From assembly GCF_000332115.1 (NCBI RefSeq), contig NC_020156.1:1798001-1862000 (forward strand): a stretch of 64,000 bases of DNA, read 5' to 3'. A program made the translations under genes and the position numbers. Under the pieces are notes generated by a model that worked only from the letters and a program-made list of their open reading frames with translations, searched no databases and was not told where the DNA came from. This DNA comes from Nonlabens dokdonensis DSW-6 (GTDB lineage: Bacteria > Bacteroidota > Bacteroidia > Flavobacteriales > Flavobacteriaceae). This document shows positions 9,776 through 18,880 of this stretch, piece after piece (position 1 is the stretch's first letter; each line of letters opens with the position of its first letter).

Positions 9776-10699
9776 TTGTTTCCCATAGCTTTTCATCCTA
9801 TTTACCAGCATCCTTTGCCAGAAGGACATCGTTTCCCGATGCTCAAGTACGAGTTGTTGCCGCAACAGTTACTTCATGAAGGAACAGCAATAGAAACAGA
9901 CTTCTTTGAACCTAGCAAATTATGCAATGAAGTTGACGTGTTAAGAGTCCATACCGATCAGTATCTAGAAGATTTAAAAGAGTTGACACTCGATAAAAGA
10001 GCCGCTAGAAAACTAGGTTTTCCATTGAGCGCGCAACTAGTGGAACGAGAGTTGAGAATTGCACAAGGAACGATAGAAGGTTGTTTAAAAGCCTATGATC
10101 ATAGAGTAGCTATGAATGTTGCTGGCGGCACGCATCACGCTTATACTGATCATGGCGAGGCATTTTGTTTACTCAACGATCAAGCTATCGCTGCAAGATA
10201 TTTACAACATCATGGTCTCGCAGAGAAAGTATTAATAGTAGATCTAGACGTACATCAAGGTAATGGAACTGCCGAAATTTTTCAAAACGATGACAGTGTG
10301 TTCACTTTCTCAATGCATGGCGCTGGTAATTATCCATTCAAAAAAGAACAATCAGATTTGGACATAGCCATTCCCGATGGTTATGAAGACGATTATTACT
10401 TAAGTGAGCTCAAAAATACCTTGCCAGATCTCATCGCTCAAGAACAACCAGATTTTATATTCTATTTGTGTGGTGTAGATGTTTTAGAAAGCGATAAGCT
10501 GGGAAAATTAAGCATGACTTTAGATGGTTGTAAAGAGCGAGATCGTTTTTCTTTATCCGCTTTCGCGAAAGCGAGAACAAAAACAAACGCTATCATACCA
10601 GTGCAATGCAGCATGGGCGGCGGCTATTCTCCAGAAATTAAGACGATAATTGAAGCGCATACTAATACGTTTAGAGTTGCGAAGAGTAGTTTCTTTTAA
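9776..10699 (+). CDS. Histone deacetylase/acetoin utilization family hydrolase
   Basis: The 307-residue protein belongs to the zinc-dependent arginase/deacetylase fold. AGGTHHAYTDHGEAFCLLND holds the catalytic His pair and VDLDVHQGNGT the metal-binding Asp/His, with a third metal-binding Asp probably in YLCGVDVLESDKLG. Bacterial members deacetylate small molecules or proteins; the substrate here is unknown. The start is TTG at 9776, because the conserved FHPIYQHPLPEGHRF precedes the first ATG. A copy of the 16-bp palindrome near the C-terminus encodes SAFAKAR. Confidence 0.88.
   Translation: MFPIAFHPIYQHPLPEGHRFPMLKYELLPQQLLHEGTAIETDFFEPSKLCNEVDVLRVHTDQYLEDLKELTLDKRAARKLGFPLSAQLVERELRIAQGTIEGCLKAYDHRVAMNVAGGTHHAYTDHGEAFCLLNDQAIAARYLQHHGLAEKVLIVDLDVHQGNGTAEIFQNDDSVFTFSMHGAGNYPFKKEQSDLDIAIPDGYEDDYYLSELKNTLPDLIAQEQPDFIFYLCGVDVLESDKLGKLSMTLDGCKERDRFSLSAFAKARTKTNAIIPVQCSMGGGYSPEIKTIIEAHTNTFRVAKSSFF
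10558..10573. repeat. 16-bp palindrome copy 2 (in deacetylase gene)
   Basis: Perfect CGCTTTCGCGAAAGCG, in frame, encoding AFAKA near the C-terminus of the deacetylase-family protein. Confidence 0.95.
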
Positions 10700-10728
10700 T
10701 TCTTACCTTGCCTGAAATCTCTGTAATT

Positions 10729-11826
10729 ATGTGCAAAATTCTTAAACTAACTTTCTTCTTGCTACTTCTTTCATGTAAACAAGATGCTAGAAGTAATGTT
10801 ACAGAATCTGATTCCATTGAAACTGATAAGAAATCTGTAAACATAGAAGAGATTGACAATAAATCTTATTATAATCTCGAAACTGTCACCGCTTTTAATG
10901 GATTAACTTTAAGAGATGCCCCTAATTTGAATGGTCAGAAAATCGGTAAATTTAAATATCGAGATCAAATGGAAGTGATAGAAGCAATTTCAACAGATAC
11001 TGTGATCATAAATGATAACGGCTTCCTGATACCAGGAACTTTTGTTAAAGTAAAAGATACTGACACTGATCTAGAGGGTTATGTTTTTGACGGTTTCCTC
11101 AGTAATAAAGATGACCTAAGTGACGCTTATGACGTTACATATAACCAAGAAATTAATAATGACCGCTTTCTCAGTGTTTATGAGCTAGAAAAAAGTGTTG
11201 TAGGAATTGTAATTCCTATCAATGCAGAGGATTCTCGTTTTACTTTCCAAGACTCTCTTATAATGAATTCTATGCATAGCGATGATGAATATAAGAGGTC
11301 AGAATATGTGTTACATGATAATACTTTCGCAAAAATCTATCAAAGCAATAAATTACTAGAAGAGTATGAGCATTATTTAAATCAAAAATTCTTTTTATAC
11401 GGAGATACTAATACTGCTCGATCTGCAACTGTCATTGATATAGGCGTCAGTCTAGATGAATGTCAGGATCAGTTTATTTTTTTAGAATTAGAAGCTCCTT
11501 TTGATTTAAGTAGTTATTATTTTGCTTCAGAGCAAATGGTTAAATTTTCTAAAGTGGAACAAGAGTTGAAAATGCGAGAAAGTGAGTTTAATTATTATCA
11601 AAATATAACAAATACCTATTTCGATTGTGGCTATGCAGAAGATCATAGACATGTCACTCTTATAGGTAAGTTAGATAATGATACTTTTATGGGATATCGT
11701 TCTTTTGAAGAATATGAAGAACAAGGCAGCTCTGATCCTTATCGCGTTTTGTTACAATTTAAAAATGGTAAAATCCCTGTGGATTATATTACCTACCTTG
11801 ACTTGTTTGGTTGTGCTTGTTTATAA
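10729..11826 (+). CDS. Lipoprotein with SH3-like domain
   Basis: The ATG at 10729 gives a compact lipoprotein signal (MCKILKLTFFLLLLSCKQD); a TTG further upstream at 10708 is in frame but unnecessary. The mature protein is about 350 residues. Its first 100 residues contain NGLTLRDAPNLNGQKIGKFKYRDQMEVI, the typical strand pattern of a bacterial SH3 (SH3b) domain, which often binds cell-wall peptides. The remainder is unrecognised and acidic, with a Cys-containing end (YLDLFGCACL). It is convergent with the membrane-protein gene at 11836, with only 9 bases between the stops. Confidence 0.75.
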   Translation: MCKILKLTFFLLLLSCKQDARSNVTESDSIETDKKSVNIEEIDNKSYYNLETVTAFNGLTLRDAPNLNGQKIGKFKYRDQMEVIEAISTDTVIINDNGFLIPGTFVKVKDTDTDLEGYVFDGFLSNKDDLSDAYDVTYNQEINNDRFLSVYELEKSVVGIVIPINAEDSRFTFQDSLIMNSMHSDDEYKRSEYVLHDNTFAKIYQSNKLLEEYEHYLNQKFFLYGDTNTARSATVIDIGVSLDECQDQFIFLELEAPFDLSSYYFASEQMVKFSKVEQELKMRESEFNYYQNITNTYFDCGYAEDHRHVTLIGKLDNDTFMGYRSFEEYEEQGSSDPYRVLLQFKNGKIPVDYITYLDLFGCACL

Positions 11827-11835
11827 ACAAAGATT

Positions 11836-12267
11836 TTATTTCAACCATCCTTTTATTCTAACACTGCGAGCAAAAAGCCATAGTAAGATGGAGAGCACAG
11901 GCACTAAGATTAGAAAAACTTTATCTGCTGTTGCCATCATGTTCCAGGCGTCTACTGTTATTTCATAAACACGGCAGACGATAACTGCCACGAGTGAGAG
12001 AAGAGCAAGTAATACCGCTTGTTTCTTCTTGAAAAGTAGTGCGATACAGGCAAACAGACCAGCAAAAACGGCTACACCATACGCCCAAGTGTACCAGCTA
12101 GGGAAACTTTTGTAGAATTCGATTTGCTCTACAGTATACCCTTCCATCATCGCATCTGCTCCTCCCATTGCTTCAGCGCTCCATGCGCCTACGCCCATAA
12201 GATTCCATAAGAGAAAAAGGATTGCAACAATCCAAAACCACATTTTAGGTTGAGTAGAATAAGCCAT
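11836..12267 (-). CDS. Four-helix integral membrane protein, unknown
   Basis: The 143-residue protein has four hydrophobic segments, near residues 9-30, 57-78, 83-101 and 115-133. The first loop carries GAWSAEAMGGADAMMEGYT. Small proteins of this type are common in marine Flavobacteriia and are often called 'sugar transporter-like', but I see nothing that fixes a function. It is divergent from the PLP-enzyme gene at 12429 and convergent with the SH3 lipoprotein gene. Confidence 0.7.
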   Translation of the reverse strand: MAYSTQPKMWFWIVAILFLLWNLMGVGAWSAEAMGGADAMMEGYTVEQIEFYKSFPSWYTWAYGVAVFAGLFACIALLFKKKQAVLLALLSLVAVIVCRVYEITVDAWNMMATADKVFLILVPVLSILLWLFARSVRIKGWLK

Positions 12268-12428
12268 ATTAAATTTTTTAAAGGTTAGGACTGTAAGTTA
12301 ATGAAAAGTTAATAAACCGTTTATCATTTATTCATACTTTGTTTTTAAAATTCATCAAAAACTATCTACGAAAACGTTTGAATCCTCAAAAAACATTTAA
12401 ATTGCAGCCACCAAAAACAGCCTTTATT

Positions 12429-13700
12429 ATGAGCAACCGATCTATGAAACCAGAAAGCTTGATGATGTCTTATGGTTATAAACCAGAACTGTCTGAAGGA
12501 GCTATTAAATGTCCCATATTTTTAACTTCTACTTTTGTTTTCAAAAGTGCCGAAGAAGGAAAAGCTTTCTTTGAACTCGCTTATGGAAAAAGAGAAAAGC
12601 TTCCTGGTGAAGAAATGGGATTGATTTACAGTCGCATCAATAATCCTGACCTAGAAATTTTAGAAAATAGATTGCGTTTATGGGATCAAGCAGATGATTG
12701 CGCTGTTTTTGAAAGCGGCATGAGCGCGATCTCTACTGTGCTTCTGGAATTTTTAAAACCTGGAGATTTATTATTGTTCAGTTCGCCTACTTATGGAGGG
12801 ACTGATCATTTTATCAATCATTTTCTTCCTAAAATCGGAGTGCACACGCTAGGTTTTACATCTGACATGAGTGAGGAAGAATTGTATGAAACTATTCATA
12901 ATTCTGACCATGCTGGCAGATTAACGCATGTACATCTAGAAACACCAGCAAACCCTACTAATGCACTTATCGATATAGAAATGGTGCGTCGTGTGGTAGA
13001 CCGTTTTAAAACCGAAGAAAAAGTTACCATCGCTGTTGATAATACGTACATGGGGCCTTTATGGCAACATCCATTAAAGCACGGAGCAGATTTGGTAATG
13101 TACAGCGCTACAAAATATATAGGTGGTCACAGTGATTTGATCGCTGGAGCTGTTTTAGGAAATGCAGAATTAATGGTGCGTGTAAAAACGCTACGTACTT
13201 TTCTAGGTAACATGGCTTCTCCACATACAGGATGGATGTTATTACGCAGCCTAGAAACCTTAAAGATAAGAATGGAGGCGATGCAAGCTAATGCTATTCA
13301 AGTGGCTAACTTTTTAAAAGACCATGAAAAAGTTGCTCAAATCAAATACTTAGGACTCATTGAAGAGGGAACTCGCAATTATCAGATTTATAAAAATCAA
13401 TGTTCAGGTCCTGGTGCAATGGTAAGTTTTTGTATCAATGGAGGCGAAAAAGAAGCGTTTAAATTCTTGAATTCTTTAAAGCTCGTAAAACTAGCAGTAA
13501 GTTTAGGAGGAACAGAAAGTCTTGCGGAACATCCTAAAAGCATGACGCATGCCGGAGTAGATGACGACCATCTGGAACACATAGGCGTTACCGATGCGTT
13601 AGTGCGTCTTTCTATAGGCGTAGAGAATTATGAAGATTTGATATGGGACATTTCTCAAGCGCTGGATCAAGTTGCTATTCCTACCAGCGAGCTTGTTTGA
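12429..13700 (+). CDS. PLP-dependent trans-sulfuration enzyme (cystathionine gamma-synthase/lyase or methionine gamma-lyase type)
   Basis: The 423-residue enzyme belongs to the Cys/Met-metabolism PLP family. FESGMSAISTVLLEF lies in the cofactor-phosphate loop, VDNTYMGPLWQHP holds the PLP-ring Asp, and YSATKYIGGHSDLIAG the Schiff-base Lys. SLGGTESLAEHPKSMTHAG is the conserved C-terminal region. Motifs alone do not separate synthase from lyase. A TTG at 12339 would add 30 unlikely residues, and a promoter-like TACTTTG overlaps that point, so the ATG at 12429 is preferred. Confidence 0.88.
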   Translation: MSNRSMKPESLMMSYGYKPELSEGAIKCPIFLTSTFVFKSAEEGKAFFELAYGKREKLPGEEMGLIYSRINNPDLEILENRLRLWDQADDCAVFESGMSAISTVLLEFLKPGDLLLFSSPTYGGTDHFINHFLPKIGVHTLGFTSDMSEEELYETIHNSDHAGRLTHVHLETPANPTNALIDIEMVRRVVDRFKTEEKVTIAVDNTYMGPLWQHPLKHGADLVMYSATKYIGGHSDLIAGAVLGNAELMVRVKTLRTFLGNMASPHTGWMLLRSLETLKIRMEAMQANAIQVANFLKDHEKVAQIKYLGLIEEGTRNYQIYKNQCSGPGAMVSFCINGGEKEAFKFLNSLKLVKLAVSLGGTESLAEHPKSMTHAGVDDDHLEHIGVTDALVRLSIGVENYEDLIWDISQALDQVAIPTSELV

Positions 13701-13747
13701 TAGTTGATAAAGATTACTGGTACTTGTAAAAGGGATGATGAGGTTCT

Positions 13748-13763
13748 CGCTTTCGCGAAAGCG
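13748..13763. repeat. 16-bp palindrome copy 3 (intergenic)
   Basis: Perfect CGCTTTCGCGAAAGCG about 50 bases after the PLP-enzyme stop. It has no T-tract, so it is not an ordinary terminator. Confidence 0.95.
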
Positions 13764-13873
13764 GAACACTTACCTACGTACAAGAATTACAATAGATTGC
13801 TATTAATTAATAGTTTTGGCACTTTCTTTGTCTACAATTATGCGAACTTTGCAAAAGCATCGTTACCCTTATT

Positions 13874-14425
13874 ATGAAGACTAGATTACCCATTTTATTA
13901 GTTACCTTTTTTATGGCTTATTGTAGTTATGCCCAAGAACAGACCGCGACTGTGGAGCTGCCTCTTACTGAGCAATGCAAAAGCTTATTAAATAAAAAAT
14001 TAGATTTTCTTATCGACGGAAGTTTTCAAGATGAAAAATCGCTTCAAAGAGAGATCGCTAGACTCAAAGAATGTGGTATAGATGATTATGATGTGAGCTT
14101 TTTTGGTCGTATGTCTTCTATGAGTGCCATGCTGCGCAAAATGACTAAAGAAAAGCAATTAGAACAACTTACATTTCAAGATTTATTTACCGAAATTGAA
14201 AAAATGAAAGCTACAGAAGCTTTTGAGCAAATGAAAAAAATCACCCAGTTATCTGAAACTCTTGCCACGCGAGTAGGAAGTCTTAAAAACTGGAATGAAG
14301 ATATCAAGATTTTTCAAGAATTAGGAGCTTCAAAAAATGTGATCGCTCAAGTATTTGAATACTTAGAATCACATCCACAAAATTCTAAGACATATCAGGA
14401 GATTTTAGAGTCGTTTAAGAAGTAG
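13874..14425 (+). CDS. Secreted helical protein, unknown
   Basis: The 183-residue protein has a signal peptide ending around YCSYAQE. The mature part is helical and charged, with two Cys (EQCKSLL and LKECGI) that could form a disulfide in the periplasm. I recognise no family. It stands alone on the plus strand and is convergent with the PLDc_N/TPR gene at 14479. Confidence 0.7.
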   Translation: MKTRLPILLVTFFMAYCSYAQEQTATVELPLTEQCKSLLNKKLDFLIDGSFQDEKSLQREIARLKECGIDDYDVSFFGRMSSMSAMLRKMTKEKQLEQLTFQDLFTEIEKMKATEAFEQMKKITQLSETLATRVGSLKNWNEDIKIFQELGASKNVIAQVFEYLESHPQNSKTYQEILESFKK

Positions 14426-14478
14426 TTCAAAATCTTTGGTATAAGAATTATTATTTTCAATTAAATAAAAAGATAATT

Positions 14479-15219
14479 CTACTTGTATTCTAATTGCAGC
14501 GTATCACTGAGCTTTTTAACTTTCATAAAAGTATCGCGGTAAATTCTTTTATTGGGTTTGCTCATATAATTATGTTCAGAAAGTAGTTCACTTACTAACT
14601 CTTTAGCATCGTCTACCTTTTCTCTTTCTAACAAAAATTGTGCTAATACTAACCTTTCAGGATAATTAGAATACCTGATGTCTAAAGCTCTCAGGTTTTT
14701 CTCGGCATTGTTGAATTTATCTAGTGCTTTATAAGATAAACCTAAGTAAAATATAACTTTTAAGGCTCTGTTCTCTGAGTTTGCTTTTAGTGGTTTTGCC
14801 AGTTCAATTACCGATTCATAATTCTTTAAATGATAATTGGTAATGACGAGTTGTTCCTGTAAGTAGGTGTCATTTTTATGAGCTCCATCTAGCAGTACCT
14901 CATAATTTTCCAATGCATTTTCATACTCTTTCCTTTGTAAATAAGCATCGGCTAGAGCTAGTCGATTAGAAAATGTATCAGCAAACTCTACTTTTTCTAT
15001 TAAGTCTTTGATTCTTTTACCAGGATTGATGGCTGTTGTTATTTCTTCTCCTATAACATTTGAGTCTTTCTTATTGATAATTTTTAAGAAAACGTAAATC
15101 AAACAACCTATAACCGGAAGAAAAAATATAATCGCATACCAGTACAATTCGCTTCTATTTTGATAAGCATGGTAGAAGCAGTAAATCTGTAAGGCTATAG
15201 TAAGGTAGTAGAAAAGCAT
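14479..15219 (-). CDS. PLDc_N-type membrane anchor fused to TPR domain
   Basis: Residues 1-50 form two membrane helices with the pattern of the phospholipase D N-terminal (PLDc_N) domain (YAIIFFLPVIGCLIYVFLK). From about residue 70 the protein is helical with TPR-like repeats (YLQRKEYENALENYEVLLDGA, YHLKNYESVIELA, FYLGLSYKALDKFNNAEKNL). No HKD catalytic motif is present, so this is a membrane-anchored scaffold and not a lipase. Its ATG lies 12 bases after the stop of the CBS-transporter gene, so the two probably form an operon. Confidence 0.8.
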   Translation of the reverse strand: MLFYYLTIALQIYCFYHAYQNRSELYWYAIIFFLPVIGCLIYVFLKIINKKDSNVIGEEITTAINPGKRIKDLIEKVEFADTFSNRLALADAYLQRKEYENALENYEVLLDGAHKNDTYLQEQLVITNYHLKNYESVIELAKPLKANSENRALKVIFYLGLSYKALDKFNNAEKNLRALDIRYSNYPERLVLAQFLLEREKVDDAKELVSELLSEHNYMSKPNKRIYRDTFMKVKKLSDTLQLEYK

Positions 15220-15231
15220 ATCAACTAAGCG

Positions 15232-16305
15232 CTATTTTTTGAAGTTGCTACTACGCTTTTCCCAATTTTTGCGAGCGAGCTGCTGCATATCTTCGACATT
15301 ATCACTTTCATCCATGATTTCTAGACCTAGCATGGTTTCAATAACATCTTCCATAGTGGCAACACCTTGCGCACTTCCATAATCATCTACCACAAGAGCC
15401 ATGTGTTCTTTTGTAGCGATCATAGCTTCAAACAATTGTGGAATAGGAAGATTAGTAGAAACAATGGTAAGCTCTCTTCTTAAGTCCTCAAGAGTCTCGG
15501 CTGGTTTATCATGAATGATATCGGCTAGAATATGATCTTTTAGAACGTAACCTTTAATGTCATCTCTATTTTCTCCAAAGACTGGTATTCTAGAGAATCT
15601 TAGATCTTGATTTTGTTCAAAAAAGTCTTTTATTTTCATTTTTTGAGGCGCCATAACCATTACCGATCTAGGCGTCATAATATCTTTTACTTTAATATTA
15701 TTGAAATTCATCAAGCTTTTAATGTATTGACCTTCGGTAGGTTCAAAAACTCCTTCCTGCTCGGCAGTTTCTGTAATCGCAACAAAGTCTTCTCTGGTCA
15801 TCGTGTTCATGTGAGCACTTTTTCCTATGGCTTTAGTAGTAAGTTGCAAAATCCATAAAATACCAGTCCATTTTAATGGAAAGATCATAACATTAAGTGC
15901 CGTCGTAGTAAAACCAGCGAGTCCTTGCCAGTACGTAGCTCCTATGGTTTTAGGGATAATTTCTGAAACTACAAGGATTAAAACCGTCATTATTCCAGAT
16001 ACAATACCTACAAAAGGAATACCTAAATAGCTACTGTTGTAACCGCTACCGCTTACCATATTTTCAGCTTGTACACCTACTAGAATTGCTCCTACAGTAT
16101 GTGCTAGCGTATTTAATGTTAGAATCGCTATAAGAGGTTTATCTACATCGTCTTTTAATGCTTTTAATGAGGCAACATAAGATTTTCCTTCTTGTTCTTT
16201 TACTTTAATAAATGTTCCCGTAATACTTAATAAAACCGCCTCAAGTATTGAACACAAAAAGGAAAAGAAAATAGAAACAACTGCATAAATTATTAATAAT
16301 CCCAT
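15232..16305 (-). CDS. CNNM/CorC-type transporter with CBS domains (hemolysin family)
   Basis: The 357-residue protein has a DUF21 (CNNM) membrane domain over about residues 1-175, with four hydrophobic segments and the VSEIIPKTIGA motif, and then a CBS pair containing DIMTPRSVMVMAP and ALVVDDYGSAQGVATMEDVIE. Members export Mg2+ or related divalent ions, or act as their regulators. The usual C-terminal CorC domain is short or absent; the protein ends soon after the CBS pair in a basic tail. It is the first gene of a likely two-gene unit with the PLDc_N/TPR protein. Confidence 0.88.
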   Translation of the reverse strand: MGLLIIYAVVSIFFSFLCSILEAVLLSITGTFIKVKEQEGKSYVASLKALKDDVDKPLIAILTLNTLAHTVGAILVGVQAENMVSGSGYNSSYLGIPFVGIVSGIMTVLILVVSEIIPKTIGATYWQGLAGFTTTALNVMIFPLKWTGILWILQLTTKAIGKSAHMNTMTREDFVAITETAEQEGVFEPTEGQYIKSLMNFNNIKVKDIMTPRSVMVMAPQKMKIKDFFEQNQDLRFSRIPVFGENRDDIKGYVLKDHILADIIHDKPAETLEDLRRELTIVSTNLPIPQLFEAMIATKEHMALVVDDYGSAQGVATMEDVIETMLGLEIMDESDNVEDMQQLARKNWEKRSSNFKK

Positions 16306-16406
16306 GTATGATTGATTTAAGACGTAAAAATAACTAATTATACTTCTCTGGTTACTAATTTGTTGCTAATACCGGTGAAAGCTGTTTGAAATTAAGGTTA
16401 GAAATG

Positions 16407-16973
16407 CTATTGATTTTGAAGTGCCAGCCACTCATTTCTTGTTATAGAATAAACTAAAAATGGTTCTGGATTACTATCATCTTTGTATGCTGCCTCTAGC
16501 TTCATTCCGTTATGTAAAGCGACATTTATGGAACCTTGATTATCCTTATGTATAACCGATACTAAACTGTTTCCAAAGTCTTTATCATAGCCTCTTTGAA
16601 AAGCAATATCTCTAAGTCTTACTGCGGCTTCTTTTGCATATCCTTGTTTCCAAAATTCTGGCAAAATGGAATATCCTACTTCAAGTCGTTTTAAACCATT
16701 CACCGTCTGAATCAACAATCCGCACTGTCCTATAAATTGATCTGTCTCTTTATGAATCATCACATTCATACCGCTGCTTCCTTCGTTATATCTCCAGAAA
16801 GCTTTCTCAAACCATTTTTCACATTTTTCGGTAGCGTTTAAATCAGCTTTCATTCCTAAAAACGTGCCAGTATGTTCTTCTTTAAAGATAGGCAACCAGG
16901 TCTCAAAATCATTTTCATGAAGTAATCTAAATCTGGTACGCAAAGTTTGCTCTCCTGTAAGTAGGTAGCTCAT
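16407..16973 (-). CDS. GNAT-family N-acetyltransferase
   Basis: The 188-residue protein fits the RimJ/RimL-like acetyltransferase branch: RTRFRLLHENDFETWLPIF at the start, then FIGQCGLLI, RLEVGYSILPEFWKQGYAKEA (beta4 and the acetyl-CoA pyrophosphate loop) and VIHKDNQGSINVALHNGMK near the C-terminus. The substrate cannot be read from the sequence; it may be the N-terminus of a ribosomal protein or a small molecule. It lies 28 bases downstream of the SPOR-protein gene on the same strand. Confidence 0.88.
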   Translation of the reverse strand: MSYLLTGEQTLRTRFRLLHENDFETWLPIFKEEHTGTFLGMKADLNATEKCEKWFEKAFWRYNEGSSGMNVMIHKETDQFIGQCGLLIQTVNGLKRLEVGYSILPEFWKQGYAKEAAVRLRDIAFQRGYDKDFGNSLVSVIHKDNQGSINVALHNGMKLEAAYKDDSNPEPFLVYSITRNEWLALQNQ

Positions 16974-17000
16974 GAAATTGAGATAAAATGGAAAATCAAT

Positions 17001-17954
17001 CTATTTAGGAAGCTTGCCTGTAAAAAGCCATGCTTGATCAAAGCCTAAAGCTCTCATTTTATTAAGGTCGTTAATAGCATCGTTGCGTTCTACAAAACTA
17101 GAAAAAGCAACGTTGTGAAGACCATATTTATTAACGCCTATTCTTTTTGCGTCAAAGCCATTTCTTTTCAGCTGTGCCACTCGCTTATCTGCATTTGCAG
17201 GATCTCTAAAGGCTCCAGCAACTACATGATATTTTTTCTCTAATGGTGCAACAGCTAGTTCTATGCTAGGTAAAGGTTCACTTATAAGAAAACTGGCGCT
17301 CTCTATCTTGTTAGTAACCGTTTCATTTGCCATTTCTTCTACAGCAATGGCATCTACGCGAGCTTGTTTTTGATAACCTTTGTAGCCTGCAAAACTTAAT
17401 CCTATGAGGACTACTCCAGCTGCAGCATATCGTACCCAAGAACCAGAATTTGTGCGACTAGTTTCTAGTGGGATTACTGGAGTGGTTTCTTTTTCTATTT
17501 GTTCTTCAGAAGTTATGGCAACTGGTTTTTCAACACGATCTATTGCATAAGTTTCATGAGAAGAAAGGCCAAATGCTTCTGGTAAATAATTTACCAAATA
17601 CATAGGAGTAAACTGCAAGGTGTTTTCTTCGCTACGAGAAAAACGACCTACTTTATGGATAGTAACAGAGCCATCGCTATCAATTTGCTTATCTAAAAAG
17701 CGTACATAATTGCGTATTTCTTGCACCGCTTGCTCATAAGAACAGTTTTGTACACTGGCGACATAGTTAGCCAGCAAACCATCGTTTTGTTTAATTTGAG
17801 CATTAAAACTCAATCCCTTTTTAGGCGGATATATCGTATGACTACTTGCAAAATGTTGAGCAGGAACACGACGTGAAATAAATGCACCAAAATCCGGTAC
17901 AACCACGCATTCGTGTCTATAAAGTAAATCTGATATGTAATTAGCAATTTGCAT
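17001..17954 (-). CDS. HU/CCDC81-like and SPOR domain membrane protein
   Basis: The 317-residue protein starts with a Bacteroidetes HU-CCDC81 region (ISDLLYRHECVVVPDFGAFIS) over about residues 1-130. One membrane helix follows near 175-190 (VRYAAAGVVLIGLSFAGY), and a C-terminal SPOR domain covers about 240-317 (YHVVAGAFRDPANADKRVAQL). SPOR domains bind denuded peptidoglycan at division sites, so the protein probably links an inner cytosolic domain to the septal wall. Confidence 0.88.
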   Translation of the reverse strand: MQIANYISDLLYRHECVVVPDFGAFISRRVPAQHFASSHTIYPPKKGLSFNAQIKQNDGLLANYVASVQNCSYEQAVQEIRNYVRFLDKQIDSDGSVTIHKVGRFSRSEENTLQFTPMYLVNYLPEAFGLSSHETYAIDRVEKPVAITSEEQIEKETTPVIPLETSRTNSGSWVRYAAAGVVLIGLSFAGYKGYQKQARVDAIAVEEMANETVTNKIESASFLISEPLPSIELAVAPLEKKYHVVAGAFRDPANADKRVAQLKRNGFDAKRIGVNKYGLHNVAFSSFVERNDAINDLNKMRALGFDQAWLFTGKLPK

Positions 17955-18056
17955 AACACAAACATAAAAATTTTTGCAAAACGGTCAAGCACTTCGCACA
18001 ACTAGTTATTAAGAAAATGCAACAGCGATTTCTAACGTGTTCATGTTTAAAGGTTC

Positions 18057-18072
18057 CGCTTTCGCGAAAGCG
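18057..18072. repeat. 16-bp palindrome copy 4 (intergenic)
   Basis: Perfect CGCTTTCGCGAAAGCG in the divergent spacer between the SPOR-protein and CREST-like genes, flanked by C and G so that the palindrome is 18 bp or more. Confidence 0.95.
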
Positions 18073-18144
18073 GTAATTTTATAAGTATTTTTTCAAAAAA
18101 GCTGTTCAAATACCTTTAATTTGCCTTAAGAAATTCATGCTTTA

Positions 18145-18846
18145 ATGATCAACACCTTGCTGCAACAAGTAAATGACAGCGGCCCGATTTATAAAGAGAC
18201 TGTTATGGGGCGTTTCCCTGTAGAGCCGTTTAATACCGCGAGTAATCTAATTTTTCTTGCCTGTATTATCTATTTCAGTATTTTGATATATAAATCTCAT
18301 TATAAACACTGGTTTTTAAGATGTTGTATGCCGGTGTTTTTTATAGGATTTGTGGGAGGTACTATTTATCATGCATCCCGTAGTCATGAGATCTGGTTGC
18401 TCATGGATTGGGTTCCTATAGTGTTGTTATGTCTTGCTTGCTCGTTTTACTTCATATTTAGATTAACGGTTCCTGCTTTTCAAAAAGTTATGTTGATCCT
18501 CGTTATTTTAAGTTTACACATTATACCGCAGCTACTTCCAGTACCACAAGGATATCGCACCTCAACTGGATATCTAGGAACAGCCATAGGAGTTTTACTG
18601 CCTATTTTTATTTATGCTTATCGACACCAGTGGAAGCACTTTAACAATGTTGTGTTTACTATTCTAGCCGTGGTCACGGCGATTTGTTTTAGAACACTAG
18701 ATAAAAAATACCCAATAGAATTCCTTCACATGGGAACACACTGGCTGTGGCATACATTTGGCGGGATAGCTGTGTTTTTCTTGATGCGCTACATTTATTT
18801 AGACGTCGAGAATTCTGAACGTTATAACACTAGAAAGCACTCATAA
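18145..18846 (+). CDS. CREST/ceramidase-like seven-helix membrane hydrolase
   Basis: The 233-residue protein has about seven hydrophobic segments. Its polar conserved positions match the CREST superfamily (alkaline ceramidase and relatives): FNTASNLIFL, then GGTIYHASRSHEIWLLMDWV with Ser, His and Asp, and a C-terminal HMGTHWLWHTFGG with two further His. In that family the residues form a zinc site for hydrolysis of a lipid amide; the substrate is unknown. It is followed 35 bases later by pheS, probably from its own promoter. Confidence 0.72.
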   Translation: MINTLLQQVNDSGPIYKETVMGRFPVEPFNTASNLIFLACIIYFSILIYKSHYKHWFLRCCMPVFFIGFVGGTIYHASRSHEIWLLMDWVPIVLLCLACSFYFIFRLTVPAFQKVMLILVILSLHIIPQLLPVPQGYRTSTGYLGTAIGVLLPIFIYAYRHQWKHFNNVVFTILAVVTAICFRTLDKKYPIEFLHMGTHWLWHTFGGIAVFFLMRYIYLDVENSERYNTRKHS

Positions 18847-18852
18847 ATTCAT

Positions 18853-18860
18853 TAAATTTG
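18853..18860 (+). promoter_or_regulatory. Candidate Bacteroidetes -7 element for pheS
   Basis: TAAATTTG matches the TAnnTTTG consensus of the Bacteroidetes primary sigma factor and ends 20 bases before the pheS ATG. I do not see a clear TTG -33 element at the usual distance, so support is partial. Confidence 0.4.
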
Positions 18861-18880
18861 CCAGTTCATAACGAGAGATC

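Noticed and set aside
12339..12428. Upstream extension of the PLP enzyme
   Set aside because: TTG start within a promoter-like sequence, and the residues do not match the family.
13748..13763. The 16-bp palindromes as intrinsic terminators
   Set aside because: No T-run follows, and ten of sixteen copies are inside coding frames of essential-type genes.
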